62,642 bases of DNA from JAKVAV01 sp047633195 (GCA_047633195.1 JBLIEU010000013.1:1-62642); one strand, 5' to 3'. Positions 17,141 to 27,165 are shown, counted from the stretch's first letter. Numbers and translations are program-made. The notes: generated from the letters alone by a model not told the origin.

Positions 17141-19807
17141 TTGAAAAGAACTCTCATTGTACTCGTTTCCATCTTGTTTTCGCTTTTAGCGAATGCTACC
17201 CATAATAGGGCGGGGGAGATTACGTACAGGCATATTTCAGGAAATACTTATGAGTTCACTGTATTTACATATACAAAAATATCTGCGCCAGCTGATAGGC
17301 CTTGGTTGCCGATTAGATGGGGAGACGGAAGCCCCGCTGACAGTTTAGAGCGATCACAAATCAATTCATTTCCTGATCGAGATTCGCAAGAGAACGTTTA
17401 TATCAAACGGCACACATTTCCAGGATCTGGAGAGTATGAGATTTGTATAACAGACCCCAACAGAAATGGGGGTATTCTCAATATTGATAACGGGAATTCA
17501 TTATTTGTGGTTTTTGCCATCCAAACGAAACTCAGAATATCTGCGGCCTTTGTGGCCAATAATTCAGTTCGCTTTACTAATCTTCCGCTGCAAGATGCAT
17601 GTAAGTTCCAGCCGTGGGTTTATAATCCTGGAGCAGTCGATACTGATGGAGACAGTTTGTCATTTAAGCTCGTTCCAAGTATGGGGTCGGGTTGTGTGCC
17701 TTTTGAATTGGGATTTTATGTTTACCCTGACGAAATAGATGCAATAGGAGGTTCGCCAAACCCCATTAACAATATTAGCATAGACCCCCTTACTGGAACG
17801 ATCATATGGGAATCGCCGCAGCGAAACGGGGAGTATAACATCGCATTCATTGTTGAAGAATGGAGAAACGGTGTGAGCCTTGGACAAGTGATGCGCGATA
17901 TGCAAATAGTAGTGGATGACTGCGCCAATCTGCCCCCCGAAATTGGCTTTATCCCAGATACGTGTATAGAGGCTGGTCAAAATCTGATTTTTGAAATTAC
18001 GGCCACCGACCCTGAGGGTTCTAATTTAGAGATTGCCGCTTTCGGGCTTCCTTTTGAAGTTGATAATTCGGCTATCATACTCCAAGAGGGAATGATGCCC
18101 CCAGTGCAAGCAGAGTTTCGGTGGGCCACCGAATGTCCAAATGTGCGCTTACAGCCTTATCAAGTTACGTTTCAAGTGACGGACAATGGTCCTGGAGTGT
18201 CCCTTGTGGACATTACCACCATGAATATCACAGTGGTGGCGCCCGCGCCTGAGAACTTGCAAACAGAAGCCATTGGCAGTTCCATACAGCTCAATTGGGA
18301 CCCCTCACCCTGCACCGAGGCAATCGGATATAAGATTTATAGGCGCATTGGTTCTTTCGGGTTTGAACCAGGCCAGTGCGAAACAGGTGTACCTGAATAC
18401 ACTGGCTTCAGTCTAATCGACACTACTTTGGGTTTTTTCAGCACTTCTTTTCTAGACAATGATGAAGTCCTTTTCGGCCGACAAAATTGCTACATGGTTG
18501 TGGCTTGCTTTCCTGATGGAGCGGAAAGTTATGCAAGCAATGAATCGTGCGCGGAGATTATTTTTGGAATCCCGATCATTAAGAAAAACAGTGTTGGTAT
18601 TACTGCCTTTGCTGGTGTCGATACCGTAAGTTGGAGAAACCCGATTGATCCTGATCTTGATGTGTTCCCAGGGCCATATCAATACAGATTATTTCGATCG
18701 GAGGGATATGGAGCAGCTGAAGAATTAGAGTTCGAGTCAGCCACTGAAGACAATTTGGAAGATTTACAGGTAAGTTTCACTTCGCCTTCATCCACAAATA
18801 CCGCTGATAATGCTAATACTTACCGCGTAGAGCTTTTCAGCAATGGTGAGTTCGCTGCCCGCTCAAATTTGGCCTCTAGTATTTTTCTTCAACTCATTCC
18901 AAATGACAATCGAATGGAGCTTACTTGGCGAGAAGAGAACCCTTGGCTCAACTTTGAATACGACGTTTTCAGAAAGGCGGAAGGTGAGGCAGATTTTCAA
19001 CTCCTTGCCACTATTGATACCGTGGGATATTTGGACTTGGACTTGCGCAATAATCGAGAATACTGTTATTACTTAGTTGCAAAAGGATCGTATTTCGCTG
19101 AGCTTGAAAATGACACCTTAATTAATTCTTCTCAAGAAGCTTGTTCCATCCCGTTTGATCGCAGTCCACCCTGTCCTCCCGAGCTTTTTGGAGAATCAGA
19201 TTGTGTAGATCTATTTGTAGATCTGGAGTGGACCAACCCGAATGTGGAATGCGAGGATACCGACGATGTGACTGGATACAATCTATACTATTCACCAACG
19301 GAAGACGCTGAATTTGAGTTGTTGGAATCTTTCCAAGGAGAGTTTTCAACGGAGTTGTTCAGAGATTTGCTGGATGAAAATTCTATTTCAGGGTGTTATG
19401 CAGTCACCGCACTCGATTCACTATCTCCAAGGCCCGATGGTAGTTTGGTTCAAAATGAAAGTGAGTTTAGCAATATCGTTTGCTTTGACAATTGTCCTGA
19501 ATATGCGTTTCCAAATGTATTCACGCCAAACGGCGACGGAAGAAATGACATTCTGATTCCGTTCCCAATCAGGTCTGTAGACGCGGTAAAATTTTCAGTA
19601 TTCAATCGTTGGGGAGGAATAGTCTTTGAATCCACCGACCCGAAAATTCTATGGAATGGAGAGAACATTCAATCGGGTGGTATCGTTACTGATGGCACAT
19701 ATTTCTACGTTTGTAGAGTTTTTACTATTAGACTTACCGGTATAGAACCGATAGATTTATCAGGTTATATTACCATTTTCGCAGAAAAAGGAAACATCCT
19801 AGATTAA
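17141..19807 (+). CDS. large secreted protein with gliding motility-associated C-terminal (type IX sorting) domain
   Basis: 888 residues from a TTG start at 17141; a TTG at 17126 is also possible, and there is no ATG in a fitting place. A signal peptide (LKRTLIVLVSILFSLLANA) is followed by THNRAGEITYRHI, a start seen in many Bacteroidota surface proteins. Next come beta-sandwich and PKD/cadherin-like repeats, then fibronectin III-like units (about 375-780, with IQLNWDPSPCTEAIGYKIYRR). The C-terminus from about 787 (FPNVFTPNGDGRNDILIPF, then FNRWGGIVFE) is the CHU_C/type B sorting domain used by the type IX secretion system. The likely role is surface adhesin; the target is unknown. Confidence 0.85.
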   Translation: MKRTLIVLVSILFSLLANATHNRAGEITYRHISGNTYEFTVFTYTKISAPADRPWLPIRWGDGSPADSLERSQINSFPDRDSQENVYIKRHTFPGSGEYEICITDPNRNGGILNIDNGNSLFVVFAIQTKLRISAAFVANNSVRFTNLPLQDACKFQPWVYNPGAVDTDGDSLSFKLVPSMGSGCVPFELGFYVYPDEIDAIGGSPNPINNISIDPLTGTIIWESPQRNGEYNIAFIVEEWRNGVSLGQVMRDMQIVVDDCANLPPEIGFIPDTCIEAGQNLIFEITATDPEGSNLEIAAFGLPFEVDNSAIILQEGMMPPVQAEFRWATECPNVRLQPYQVTFQVTDNGPGVSLVDITTMNITVVAPAPENLQTEAIGSSIQLNWDPSPCTEAIGYKIYRRIGSFGFEPGQCETGVPEYTGFSLIDTTLGFFSTSFLDNDEVLFGRQNCYMVVACFPDGAESYASNESCAEIIFGIPIIKKNSVGITAFAGVDTVSWRNPIDPDLDVFPGPYQYRLFRSEGYGAAEELEFESATEDNLEDLQVSFTSPSSTNTADNANTYRVELFSNGEFAARSNLASSIFLQLIPNDNRMELTWREENPWLNFEYDVFRKAEGEADFQLLATIDTVGYLDLDLRNNREYCYYLVAKGSYFAELENDTLINSSQEACSIPFDRSPPCPPELFGESDCVDLFVDLEWTNPNVECEDTDDVTGYNLYYSPTEDAEFELLESFQGEFSTELFRDLLDENSISGCYAVTALDSLSPRPDGSLVQNESEFSNIVCFDNCPEYAFPNVFTPNGDGRNDILIPFPIRSVDAVKFSVFNRWGGIVFESTDPKILWNGENIQSGGIVTDGTYFYVCRVFTIRLTGIEPIDLSGYITIFAEKGNILD

Positions 19808-19814
19808 CCCCAAC

Positions 19815-20426
19815 ATGTTCACAGGTATTATTGAAACAACGGGCTCAGTGAGGTCCATTGCGCAAGAAGGAAAGAATATACACTTCAGTATTAAATCAGC
19901 AGTCAGTGACGATCTTAAGATCGACCAGAGCATTGCTCACGATGGCGCTTGCCTCACTGTGATTGAATTGTCAGAAGGTTCTCATGTGGTTACGGCTATT
20001 GCCGAAACATTGAGAAAAACGAGTCTCGGGAGCTGGAAAGTTGGGACACACGTCAATCTGGAGAGGTGTATGCCCATGACGGGAAGGTTTGACGGGCACA
20101 TCGTGCAGGGGCACGTCGATACCACTGGAACGGTCACCGAGGTTTATGAAGAAGGTGGAAGTTGGAGATTCTTTTTCGAACACGAGGAGGACATGGATTT
20201 CATGACTGTCCCAAAGGGTTCTATAACCATAAACGGCGTGAGCCTCACCGTTGTTGACAGCTCACCAAAAGGTTTTTCGGTTGCCATTATACCCTATACC
20301 TTCGAGCATACTGGTTTCAAAAATTTCGCTGCAGGCGATACTGTGAATCTTGAATTCGACATTATTGGCAAATACGTCAGAGAAATGATGAGGCGTGAAA
20401 AAAAGACCAACGAGAGTCTAATCTAG
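19815..20426 (+). CDS. ribE: riboflavin synthase, alpha subunit
   Basis: Dismutates two 6,7-dimethyl-8-ribityllumazine molecules to riboflavin, 203 residues. Two lumazine-binding half-barrels are visible, the first starting MFTGIIETTGSV and the second from GRFDGHIVQGHVDTTG, with GSITINGVSLTVV as the second signature. It begins 7 bases after the giant secreted protein gene, so it may be read through from that promoter. No FMN riboswitch is seen upstream. Its 3' side faces metF with repeat copy A between. Confidence 0.95.
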   Translation: MFTGIIETTGSVRSIAQEGKNIHFSIKSAVSDDLKIDQSIAHDGACLTVIELSEGSHVVTAIAETLRKTSLGSWKVGTHVNLERCMPMTGRFDGHIVQGHVDTTGTVTEVYEEGGSWRFFFEHEEDMDFMTVPKGSITINGVSLTVVDSSPKGFSVAIIPYTFEHTGFKNFAAGDTVNLEFDIIGKYVREMMRREKKTNESLI

Positions 20427-20497
20427 AGAGTTCATTAGCAGGGCACATTCATTTTCAAATACTTAGCGAAAGCGAGCTCACAACTAACGGGCGTAAT

Positions 20498-20626
20498 CAA
20501 GGAGTCCTCCTCAGGCGGATGAACTGTAAATCTTTCACCCTTAATGCGATTTCTACAGTAAGTTCCTAGACCAAGCCACAGCATGGTGCAACGCCGATAT
20601 CGGACTACATAGACGGACTCAACTAG
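20498..20626 (-). repeat. dispersed 3'-end repeat, copy A (full length)
   Basis: About 129 bases, read here in the sense of metF. It aligns with copy B1 (31997-32127) in ordered blocks: ACACCATGC/GCACCATGC, GCTTGGTCTAGGAACTT against GCTTGATCTAAGGACTT, and a shared end GGACTCCTTG. Inside is a small hairpin CCT-gagg-AGG. Its outer CTAG contains the metF stop codon. The strip between it and ribE (20427-20497) shows no gene. Confidence 0.65.
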
Positions 20627-21576
20627 AATACTTCAGATGCGATTTCCTTTACGGCTTCCGATCTACCCATGGTGTAATAGTGCAGGCATGGGACACCGTG
20701 CTCTAGCAGTTCTTGACTTTGTTTAATCGACCATTTAATTCCAACTTTCTTCACTTGATCATTGGTTTTACAATCCATTAACTGATCAGCCAAATCTTCG
20801 GGGAAGTCTATGAAGAATGTCTTTGGCAAAAACTGAATATGACGCAAAGAGGTAATTGGCTTGAGGCCTGGGATGATGGGAACTTTAATTCCTATATCGC
20901 GGCAGCGTTTCTCAAAGTCGAAAAACTTCTGATTGTCGTAAAACATCTGTGTTGTAATGTATTCTGCGCCAGCATCCACCTTTTGCTTAAGGTATTTTAA
21001 GTCAGTTTTACCGTTCATCGACTCGTAGTGTTTTTCAGGATACCCAGCTGAGCCGATGCAAAAGTTGGTCTTTCCACTATTTTCATTTTCCTCGTGCAGA
21101 TAGCTGCCTTGATTCAAATGAGCAATCTGATCAATCAGTTCTTCCGCGAACTGGTGCCCAAGTTCTTCGGGTACAAAATTGTTTTCACTTTTGATGGGGT
21201 CACCTCGGAGCGCCAATACATTGTCTACTCCCAGAAAGTGAAGGTCAATCAAGGCGTTTTCGGTCTCTTCCTTTGTGAATCCTCCACATATAAGGTGAGG
21301 CACGGCATCAATGTCGTAATGGTTAATAATTGCTGCACAAATCCCAACTGTTCCAGGTCGCTTTTTAATGCTGACCTTCTTAAGCATATCGTTCGGAAAC
21401 TTTTTATAAATGTATTCTTCGCGGTGATAGGTAACATTAATAAAAGGAGGATTGAAATCCATCAAAGGGTCTATTCCTCGGTAAATGTCTTCTATTCCCT
21501 TTCCCTTAAGAGGAGGTAATATTTCGAATGAAAAGAGGGTGCTCTTAGCTCGATTCAGGTGTTCTGTTACTTTCAC
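20623..21576 (-). CDS. metF: methylenetetrahydrofolate reductase
   Basis: FAD enzyme reducing 5,10-methylene-THF to 5-methyl-THF for methionine synthesis, 317 residues, TIM-barrel family. It begins at a GTG (read as MKVTEHLNRAKSTLFSFEIL). FSFEILPPLKGKG is the family opening, ADHL-like folate and FAD contacts fall in ALRGDP, and FITTQMFYD-type text appears as EYITTQMFYDNQKFFDF. A terminator lies between it and the upstream secreted-protein gene. The stop TAG is part of repeat copy A. Confidence 0.95.
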   Translation of the reverse strand: MKVTEHLNRAKSTLFSFEILPPLKGKGIEDIYRGIDPLMDFNPPFINVTYHREEYIYKKFPNDMLKKVSIKKRPGTVGICAAIINHYDIDAVPHLICGGFTKEETENALIDLHFLGVDNVLALRGDPIKSENNFVPEELGHQFAEELIDQIAHLNQGSYLHEENENSGKTNFCIGSAGYPEKHYESMNGKTDLKYLKQKVDAGAEYITTQMFYDNQKFFDFEKRCRDIGIKVPIIPGLKPITSLRHIQFLPKTFFIDFPEDLADQLMDCKTNDQVKKVGIKWSIKQSQELLEHGVPCLHYYTMGRSEAVKEIASEVF

Positions 21577-21600
21577 GCTCCGTGTTTTAGGGGGCTAATA

Positions 21601-21636
21601 TAAAAGACAAGCCCGAATACCGAGCTTGTCTTTTAG
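21601..21636 (-). terminator. terminator of the large secreted protein gene
   Basis: TAAAAGACAAGC and GCTTGTCTTTTA form a 12-bp stem with an 11-base loop and T-rich flank on the minus strand, between the secreted-protein gene and metF. Confidence 0.85.
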
Positions 21637-21654
21637 TATAATAATTTGAAAGGA

Positions 21655-24600
21655 TTATTGTTCGCTACCTTCTTCGGTAATTATCGTAAGATTCCCTGTT
21701 TCAATTTTTTCGACGGACGGAAGCTTCAATTCATAGAAGTAGACTCCTCCAGGAAGATCATCGGGAGCCCAACCCTTATTTTCGGCTTGGTATCGATCAT
21801 AAGACGAACTAGAGAAAACCTCTTGTCCCCATCGATTATATACAGCCAGTGATGCTCCTGGGAAAAACTCGACATACTGAACGGAGAAAAGGTCATTTAA
21901 GCCGTCCCCGTTTGGTGTAATCACATTTGGAATGTTGTAGACGCAAGCAAGGGGAGTAAAGATTAAAGTATCTCGACCTGGCTCTGGACATCTGCCAAAC
22001 TCATCAAAGGTAAAGACTGTGGCCATGTAACTTTCTACAGGTTCAAACGAAAGTGGAGGGAAGTTTTGGAATTGATCAAAATCAAAATCTGGAGTGGGGG
22101 TTAATGCACCAGGGTTAATCGGAGTGAGTTCCCAGAAGTAAGCTCCATTTCCAGCACCTTGCAGCACCGCAGTTAGATTAAGAGAATCACCTTCAAAACA
22201 AATAATGGGATTTTCTGGGAGAATCGTCAAATCAGGTTGCTCAAACCATTTGAAGTTTCGGGTAACCGCATCATTTGGGCACCTTACGTCTGTATAGGTG
22301 ATGAGGTAATCGCCGAACTCAGGAGCGATGATTTCAGTTACAATGGCATCAGGTGCTGAAAAGATAATTCCATCATCGTCGGTAGTCCATGAACCACCAA
22401 TACTTTCGGGAACCACTTCCACTGCTCTAAATCGTGGAACTAGACCACATATCGTATCACCTTCGAAGTTTACTTCAATGGCGGTTACATTAGAAGTGTC
22501 GGCTGCGGTTCCGCAAAAACCAGTAATAGTCAATATGATTTCTCCTGAACTGCTTACCGTTGTGCTATAGTCAGTCGTATTATAAGTGCCACCGTCTTGT
22601 GTCCAATTGATAAAGAAGTTGCCCGAATTTGCCTCCTGAGGTCCCGCATCGTATAGTATGCTAGACCCTCCGCATAGCACGGTATCTTCGAAGAAAGGCT
22701 GTATTTGTGGGACAGGACGAAAATCAATTTCAGCTTGACTGGTATACCCACAATTGTTTTCCGTGTATTCTAGGTTGTAAACCCCAAACTCAGTGGCAGT
22801 AATAGTGGTAAAACCAAATTCATTCTCATTAGAGAAGATTAACTCAGCCGTTTCAGTAGGCAGGTCAAGAACTTCATAGACTCCTCCATCTGGGTCATTA
22901 TTTGGATTTAGAGAGTCGATTAGAAAACAAGCGATATTGCTGCTGAAAATAGGTAGCGGTCGAACGTAAACAAAGAAGGTGGTATCGTGGATACAGCCAA
23001 AACTGTCCTCTACCACAAAGGTGAAGGCATTGTTTCCTTCGTTAGAGGGAACAATCGTAATGCTCGTGTCGGAATTGAACACAATGTCCTCATCTTCTAC
23101 CCAAAATGTGTTTACAATTTCTGGGGTGTAGTAAATAGTGTCTAGTTCGAAGTCAGGTCCGAATTCCATTCCCCAATTGAAAATGTAACCATTGTCTGCT
23201 CCAATGTTGTCTCTAATGGTTATTGTCCAATCGCCATTAAGGGGACATCCGTTGAAAGAAGTTTCGAATTCCTCTGCAGGCAAATAGGTTCCTGAAATCA
23301 TGGCATTGCCACCAGGAGGAAATGAGCTGACGGGCACTGTGTTTCCACCAGCAAATTCATCGGCCATAGCTTGAAGGGCTCCGTCATCCGAAAAACAATA
23401 ATCGAATCCGATTCCTTCGGTTTCTGTGCCATCATCATTGGCATCACCCAAAAAAGTACCGCCACCGCCAAAACCATTCCCTGGGTAACCGCCAGCTCCG
23501 CCAAAACCATCGAACAACAAGGCCGTCTGACCATTTGGACAAGTGAGCCATGCTTCTAAATCCCCGAGATAGGTATGCTCCATGTTCAAACAAACATTAA
23601 CCAAATCCCCTGGCTGAGAAATAACAGGATCTTCTAGATAGCCCTCTATTTCTATAGTTGTTTGGTATTCCTCCCCGTTGCCATCCGGCAGAAATCTGCT
23701 ATCAGTAAAGTCGTAATTTGGTTTCACGATACTCGTACTTGGACTTACACCAACGGTATCGGGAAATAAAATACCTCCAGTAATCACAGTTGTATCTCCA
23801 AGACAAAGCGTATCACCAAAAACAATATTTGAAAATTTTGGTCGGGGAGCCATTAACAAATAGGCATCATACAATTCTATTTGACCCATCACATCGGTCA
23901 CGATGAGAGTAGCAAGATAACCTCCCGGTTCGGGGTATACATACGTCAATTCGTTTAGGCCAATATCTTCAAATACGTCTCCATTTCCCATATCCCAAGT
24001 AAATGTGCACTCGTCAGCCAACTGCTCATATCCATCTCCTTCAGCATTAGAAAAGGGGAAAGTAGTATTTGCCGTGAAGCTGAGAGTATCACCAAAACAG
24101 AACGTAATCACATTTTCGTTCAATCCGATATCGGGAAAGGTGTCCGTAGATAAACCAAACGGAGGGTCAATAAAAACGGAAACATTAAACGGTTGCAATT
24201 CTTGGTGACAGCTTAATTGAGCAATGAAGCCAGCTCCCGTGCTGCTTTCACCTGAGCTCCACACGAGGGTAACACATTCACTATCGGCAAGAAAAAAAAC
24301 GCCGTCTGGATGACTAACGCTGTTAAATGTCCCAAGCTGCGTGCCGCCAGTGCCTGTCCCCTCATAAATCATCAGAGTACTAAACTCATCTACATCCCAT
24401 AAATTGATGGTATCATTTCCATTGAACTGAGGAAAAATCGATATTTGAATAGGATTATCTGCTAGCGTATTTAGGCATACCGTAATTTGGTAAGTTTCTC
24501 CAGGAAGGTAATTGCCATCGTCGGCATTGCTATCCGTAATTACTACTGTATTGTCACAATTCGTTTCTTCGATTGTTCCTTCATCAGAAATGGGAATGGA

Positions 24601-24687
24601 ATCCTGGGCGGAAACCGAAGTAAGGGCTACTGCCAAGAAGAGTGTAAGCGCGACTTTGAAATCAAAATTCATAGAGTAGGATTTCAT
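21655..24687 (-). CDS. large secreted multidomain protein with gliding motility-associated C-terminal domain
   Basis: 1010 residues. A signal peptide (ending SVSAQ near 28) is followed by a CUB-like beta-sandwich (about 40-165, TINLWDVDEFSTLMIYEGTG), a PKD domain (about 195-280, TFTWDMGNGDV), and a proprotein-convertase P-domain-like module (about 330-510, with DLVNVCLNMEHTYLGDLEAW and NGDWTITIRDNIGADNG). Further Ig/PKD-like repeats follow, and the CHU_C type IX sorting domain starts at about 916 (IPNVITPNGDGLNDLF). No protease active site is visible. It is probably a surface or secreted adhesin. It starts 2 bases after the small secreted protein gene. Confidence 0.85.
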   Translation of the reverse strand: MKSYSMNFDFKVALTLFLAVALTSVSAQDSIPISDEGTIEETNCDNTVVITDSNADDGNYLPGETYQITVCLNTLADNPIQISIFPQFNGNDTINLWDVDEFSTLMIYEGTGTGGTQLGTFNSVSHPDGVFFLADSECVTLVWSSGESSTGAGFIAQLSCHQELQPFNVSVFIDPPFGLSTDTFPDIGLNENVITFCFGDTLSFTANTTFPFSNAEGDGYEQLADECTFTWDMGNGDVFEDIGLNELTYVYPEPGGYLATLIVTDVMGQIELYDAYLLMAPRPKFSNIVFGDTLCLGDTTVITGGILFPDTVGVSPSTSIVKPNYDFTDSRFLPDGNGEEYQTTIEIEGYLEDPVISQPGDLVNVCLNMEHTYLGDLEAWLTCPNGQTALLFDGFGGAGGYPGNGFGGGGTFLGDANDDGTETEGIGFDYCFSDDGALQAMADEFAGGNTVPVSSFPPGGNAMISGTYLPAEEFETSFNGCPLNGDWTITIRDNIGADNGYIFNWGMEFGPDFELDTIYYTPEIVNTFWVEDEDIVFNSDTSITIVPSNEGNNAFTFVVEDSFGCIHDTTFFVYVRPLPIFSSNIACFLIDSLNPNNDPDGGVYEVLDLPTETAELIFSNENEFGFTTITATEFGVYNLEYTENNCGYTSQAEIDFRPVPQIQPFFEDTVLCGGSSILYDAGPQEANSGNFFINWTQDGGTYNTTDYSTTVSSSGEIILTITGFCGTAADTSNVTAIEVNFEGDTICGLVPRFRAVEVVPESIGGSWTTDDDGIIFSAPDAIVTEIIAPEFGDYLITYTDVRCPNDAVTRNFKWFEQPDLTILPENPIICFEGDSLNLTAVLQGAGNGAYFWELTPINPGALTPTPDFDFDQFQNFPPLSFEPVESYMATVFTFDEFGRCPEPGRDTLIFTPLACVYNIPNVITPNGDGLNDLFSVQYVEFFPGASLAVYNRWGQEVFSSSSYDRYQAENKGWAPDDLPGGVYFYELKLPSVEKIETGNLTIITEEGSEQ

Positions 24688-24689
24688 AA

Positions 24690-25076
24690 TTATTTTGATA
24701 ATCGATTTCTAGAAAATTCTTTACTGAACTGATCACTTGATTTGAGAACAAAGTATTGATCCGTACCTTTTACTTTGTAATATTTGGCTCGATAGCCATC
24801 CATGTGAATGCCCAAATCCAGGACATTGAAGTTCTCTAGATCTTTGATCTTCAGTTCTTCATCTGTGTAAATGGTTTTTCCCGTTGCCTCACCATCTACA
24901 ATCATGTAACTGTGGTCGAGGTAATAGGTCCAGTACTCAATGGTAGAAGGCTGATTTTCATTTAGCTCAGCAATTCGATCTTCAGAATATCGGGCTAAAA
25001 GTCTCTGATCGAATTGCGATTGGCCCATAGAGCCAATACTAATGGTTAAAACCACCAGGGTTAATAAGGTTTTCAT
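24690..25076 (-). CDS. small secreted protein of unknown function
   Basis: 128 residues from the ATG at 25076; an upstream in-frame start would remove the signal peptide from the N-terminus. A clear signal peptide (MKTLLTLVVLTISIGSMGQ) precedes a mixed alpha/beta body rich in Tyr (TIEYWTYYLDHSYMIVDG). No known motif was recognised. It is first in a two-gene unit with the giant secreted protein, 2 bases apart, so the products may work together at the cell surface. An exact -7 box lies at 25122-25129. Confidence 0.75.
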   Translation of the reverse strand: MKTLLTLVVLTISIGSMGQSQFDQRLLARYSEDRIAELNENQPSTIEYWTYYLDHSYMIVDGEATGKTIYTDEELKIKDLENFNVLDLGIHMDGYRAKYYKVKGTDQYFVLKSSDQFSKEFSRNRLSK

Positions 25077-25121
25077 AATAGTATTGACGTAAGTTACACA
25101 GTTTGCGTTGCCACAGATTCG

Positions 25122-25129
25122 CAAATATA
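25122..25129 (-). promoter_or_regulatory. promoter -7 box of the two-gene secreted-protein unit
   Basis: The minus strand reads TATATTTG, an exact TAnnTTTG, 46 bases before the ATG at 25076. Confidence 0.5.
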
Positions 25130-25285
25130 GTAAGATAGTAACATCGACGACTTCATGCCCAGGTCTATCAATGTCTTCTTGGAACCCTTATTTTCTACAT
25201 TACGAAATTCTCAACTACTCGATAGGACTGAATGGATCAAATTTCCGCTCCGCTTTTTCCTTAGGACATTCCAAGCCAAAAAGCG

Positions 25286-25293
25286 TATTTTTG
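25286..25293 (+). promoter_or_regulatory. lepA promoter -7 box
   Basis: TATTTTTG matches TAnnTTTG, 17 bases before the lepA ATG. The rest of the 25130-25285 spacer holds no recognisable gene. Confidence 0.55.
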
Positions 25294-25310
25294 CATTCGA
25301 TTTATAAGGT

Positions 25311-27098
25311 ATGAAGAACATCCGAAATTTCTGCATCATCGCTCACATTGATCACGGTAAAAGTACGCTGGCTGACAGGCTATTACACTTTACTGGAACC
25401 ATCTCTGATCGAGAGCTTCAAGAGCAAACGCTCGATGATATGGACTTGGAACGCGAGAGAGGAATAACCATCAAGAGTCACGCGATTCAGATGGACTATG
25501 AGTTTGAGGGGGAGAAGTATGTTCTGAACCTGATAGACACGCCTGGTCACGTAGATTTCTCCTACGAAGTGTCTCGATCTATTGCCGCTTGTGAAGGGGC
25601 TTTGCTTATTGTCGATGCTACCCAGGGTATCCAAGCGCAGACTATTTCAAATCTTTATTTGGCCTTAGAGGCCGATTTAGAAATTATTCCCATCCTCAAC
25701 AAGATGGATCTCGACAGTGCCATGGCCGAGGAAGTGACCGATCAGATCGTTGATCTCATTGGCTGCCAGCCCGAAGATGTGATACCCGCCAGTGGAAAAA
25801 CGGGAATGGGTGTGGAAGCCATTCTCAAAGCGGTTATCGATCGTGTGCCTGCCCCTAAGGGCGACACTGAAGCTCCACTTCAAGCCATGATATTTGATTC
25901 GGTTTTCAACTCTTTCCGTGGAATCATCGCTTACTTCCGAATCAGAAATGGAAGCATCAAGAAAGGCGACGAGGTCATGTTTGTCAATACAGGCAAAAAG
26001 TACTTTGCCGATGAAATCGGTACGCTCAAGCTCAATATGCTGCCCAAGAAAGAACTCAGTGCAGGTGATGTAGGATATATCATTTCTGGAATCAAGAAGG
26101 CGAAGGAGGTTAAAGTTGGAGATACCATCACGCTGGTTAGCAATCCATGCACCGAGGTCGTAAAGGGGTTCGAAGATGTGAAGCCTATGGTCTTTGCAGG
26201 AATCTATCCGGTAGATACGGATGAGTACGAAGAGCTTCGTGCGTCTTTGGAAAAATTGCAACTCAACGATGCTTCTTTGGTTTACGAGCCAGAATCATCG
26301 ATGGCGCTTGGTTTTGGTTTCCGTTGTGGATTCTTGGGAATGCTGCACATGGAGATCGTTCAAGAGCGATTGGAGCGGGAGTTTGATATGACCGTAATCA
26401 CCACCGTACCAAACGTGGGCTATATCGCCACGACTACGGACGGAAAGACATTTAATGTGAACAACCCTTCCGAATTGCCCGACCCATCCAATATGGATAA
26501 GGTGGAAGAGCCGTATATCCAGGCGCAGGTAATTACGAAGTCTGACTTTGTAGGGCAAGTGATGAACCTCTGCATCGAGAAAAGAGGAATCCTAAAGAAT
26601 CAGATTTACCTCACTTCAGATCGAGTTGAGATTACATTTGAATTGCCTCTTGGCGAAATTGTATTTGATTTTTACGACAAGCTGAAAACCCTTTCAAAGG
26701 GATATGCTTCTTTCGATTACCATCCCATCGGTTATAAAGTGAGCAACTTGGTAAAGCTCGATATTATGCTAAATGGAGATCCAGTAGATGCTTTGTCTGC
26801 TTTGATTCACCGTGACAATGCCTTCGAATTGGGCAAGAAGATTTGCGCAAAGCTGAGAGAGCTCATCCCAAGACAGCAATTTGAGATTGCGATCCAAGCA
26901 GGCATCGGTTCTAAAATTATTGCCCGTGAAACCGTTCGCGCTTTAAGAAAGGATGTAACCGCCAAGTGCTACGGTGGTGACATTACGCGAAAGCGAAAAC
27001 TTCTTGAAAAGCAGAAGAAAGGGAAGAAGCGTATGCGCCAAGTCGGAAATGTTGAGGTGCCACAGCAAGCGTTTTTAGCAGTGTTGCAGTTGGACTAG
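25311..27098 (+). CDS. lepA: elongation factor 4 (LepA), translational GTPase
   Basis: Ribosome-bound GTPase that back-translocates or rescues stalled ribosomes, 595 residues, the usual length. G1 is AHIDHGKST, G3 is DTPGHVDFSYE and G4 is NKMD. It lacks EF-G domain IV and has the LepA-specific C-terminal domain (KCYGGDITRKRKLLEKQKKG). It is monocistronic with its own -7 box. The stop is followed by a T-rich strip without a clear stem. Confidence 0.96.
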   Translation: MKNIRNFCIIAHIDHGKSTLADRLLHFTGTISDRELQEQTLDDMDLERERGITIKSHAIQMDYEFEGEKYVLNLIDTPGHVDFSYEVSRSIAACEGALLIVDATQGIQAQTISNLYLALEADLEIIPILNKMDLDSAMAEEVTDQIVDLIGCQPEDVIPASGKTGMGVEAILKAVIDRVPAPKGDTEAPLQAMIFDSVFNSFRGIIAYFRIRNGSIKKGDEVMFVNTGKKYFADEIGTLKLNMLPKKELSAGDVGYIISGIKKAKEVKVGDTITLVSNPCTEVVKGFEDVKPMVFAGIYPVDTDEYEELRASLEKLQLNDASLVYEPESSMALGFGFRCGFLGMLHMEIVQERLEREFDMTVITTVPNVGYIATTTDGKTFNVNNPSELPDPSNMDKVEEPYIQAQVITKSDFVGQVMNLCIEKRGILKNQIYLTSDRVEITFELPLGEIVFDFYDKLKTLSKGYASFDYHPIGYKVSNLVKLDIMLNGDPVDALSALIHRDNAFELGKKICAKLRELIPRQQFEIAIQAGIGSKIIARETVRALRKDVTAKCYGGDITRKRKLLEKQKKGKKRMRQVGNVEVPQQAFLAVLQLD

Positions 27099-27139
27099 AA
27101 GACTTCCCCCAATATTTTTTCTTTTTCTTTGACGAGCGA

Positions 27140-27165
27140 GTAACTTTTCGGACACCCTGTCCGTC
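27140..27165 (+). promoter_or_regulatory. ECF-type promoter upstream of the sigma factor gene
   Basis: GTAAC (27140-27144), a 17-base spacer and CGTC (27162-27165). The spacer starts TTTT and ends CTGTC, exactly as in the second copy at 28988-29013. ECF sigma factors typically read AAC/GTAAC-like -35 and CGTC-like -10 words at this spacing. It lies 27 bases before the sigma ATG. Confidence 0.65.

Noticed and set aside
25108..25314. Small open frame before lepA
   Set aside because: It covers the lepA promoter and shows no signal peptide, motif or suitable start context.
25677..26261. 194-codon open frame antisense to lepA
   Set aside because: Same reason: conserved gene on the other strand.
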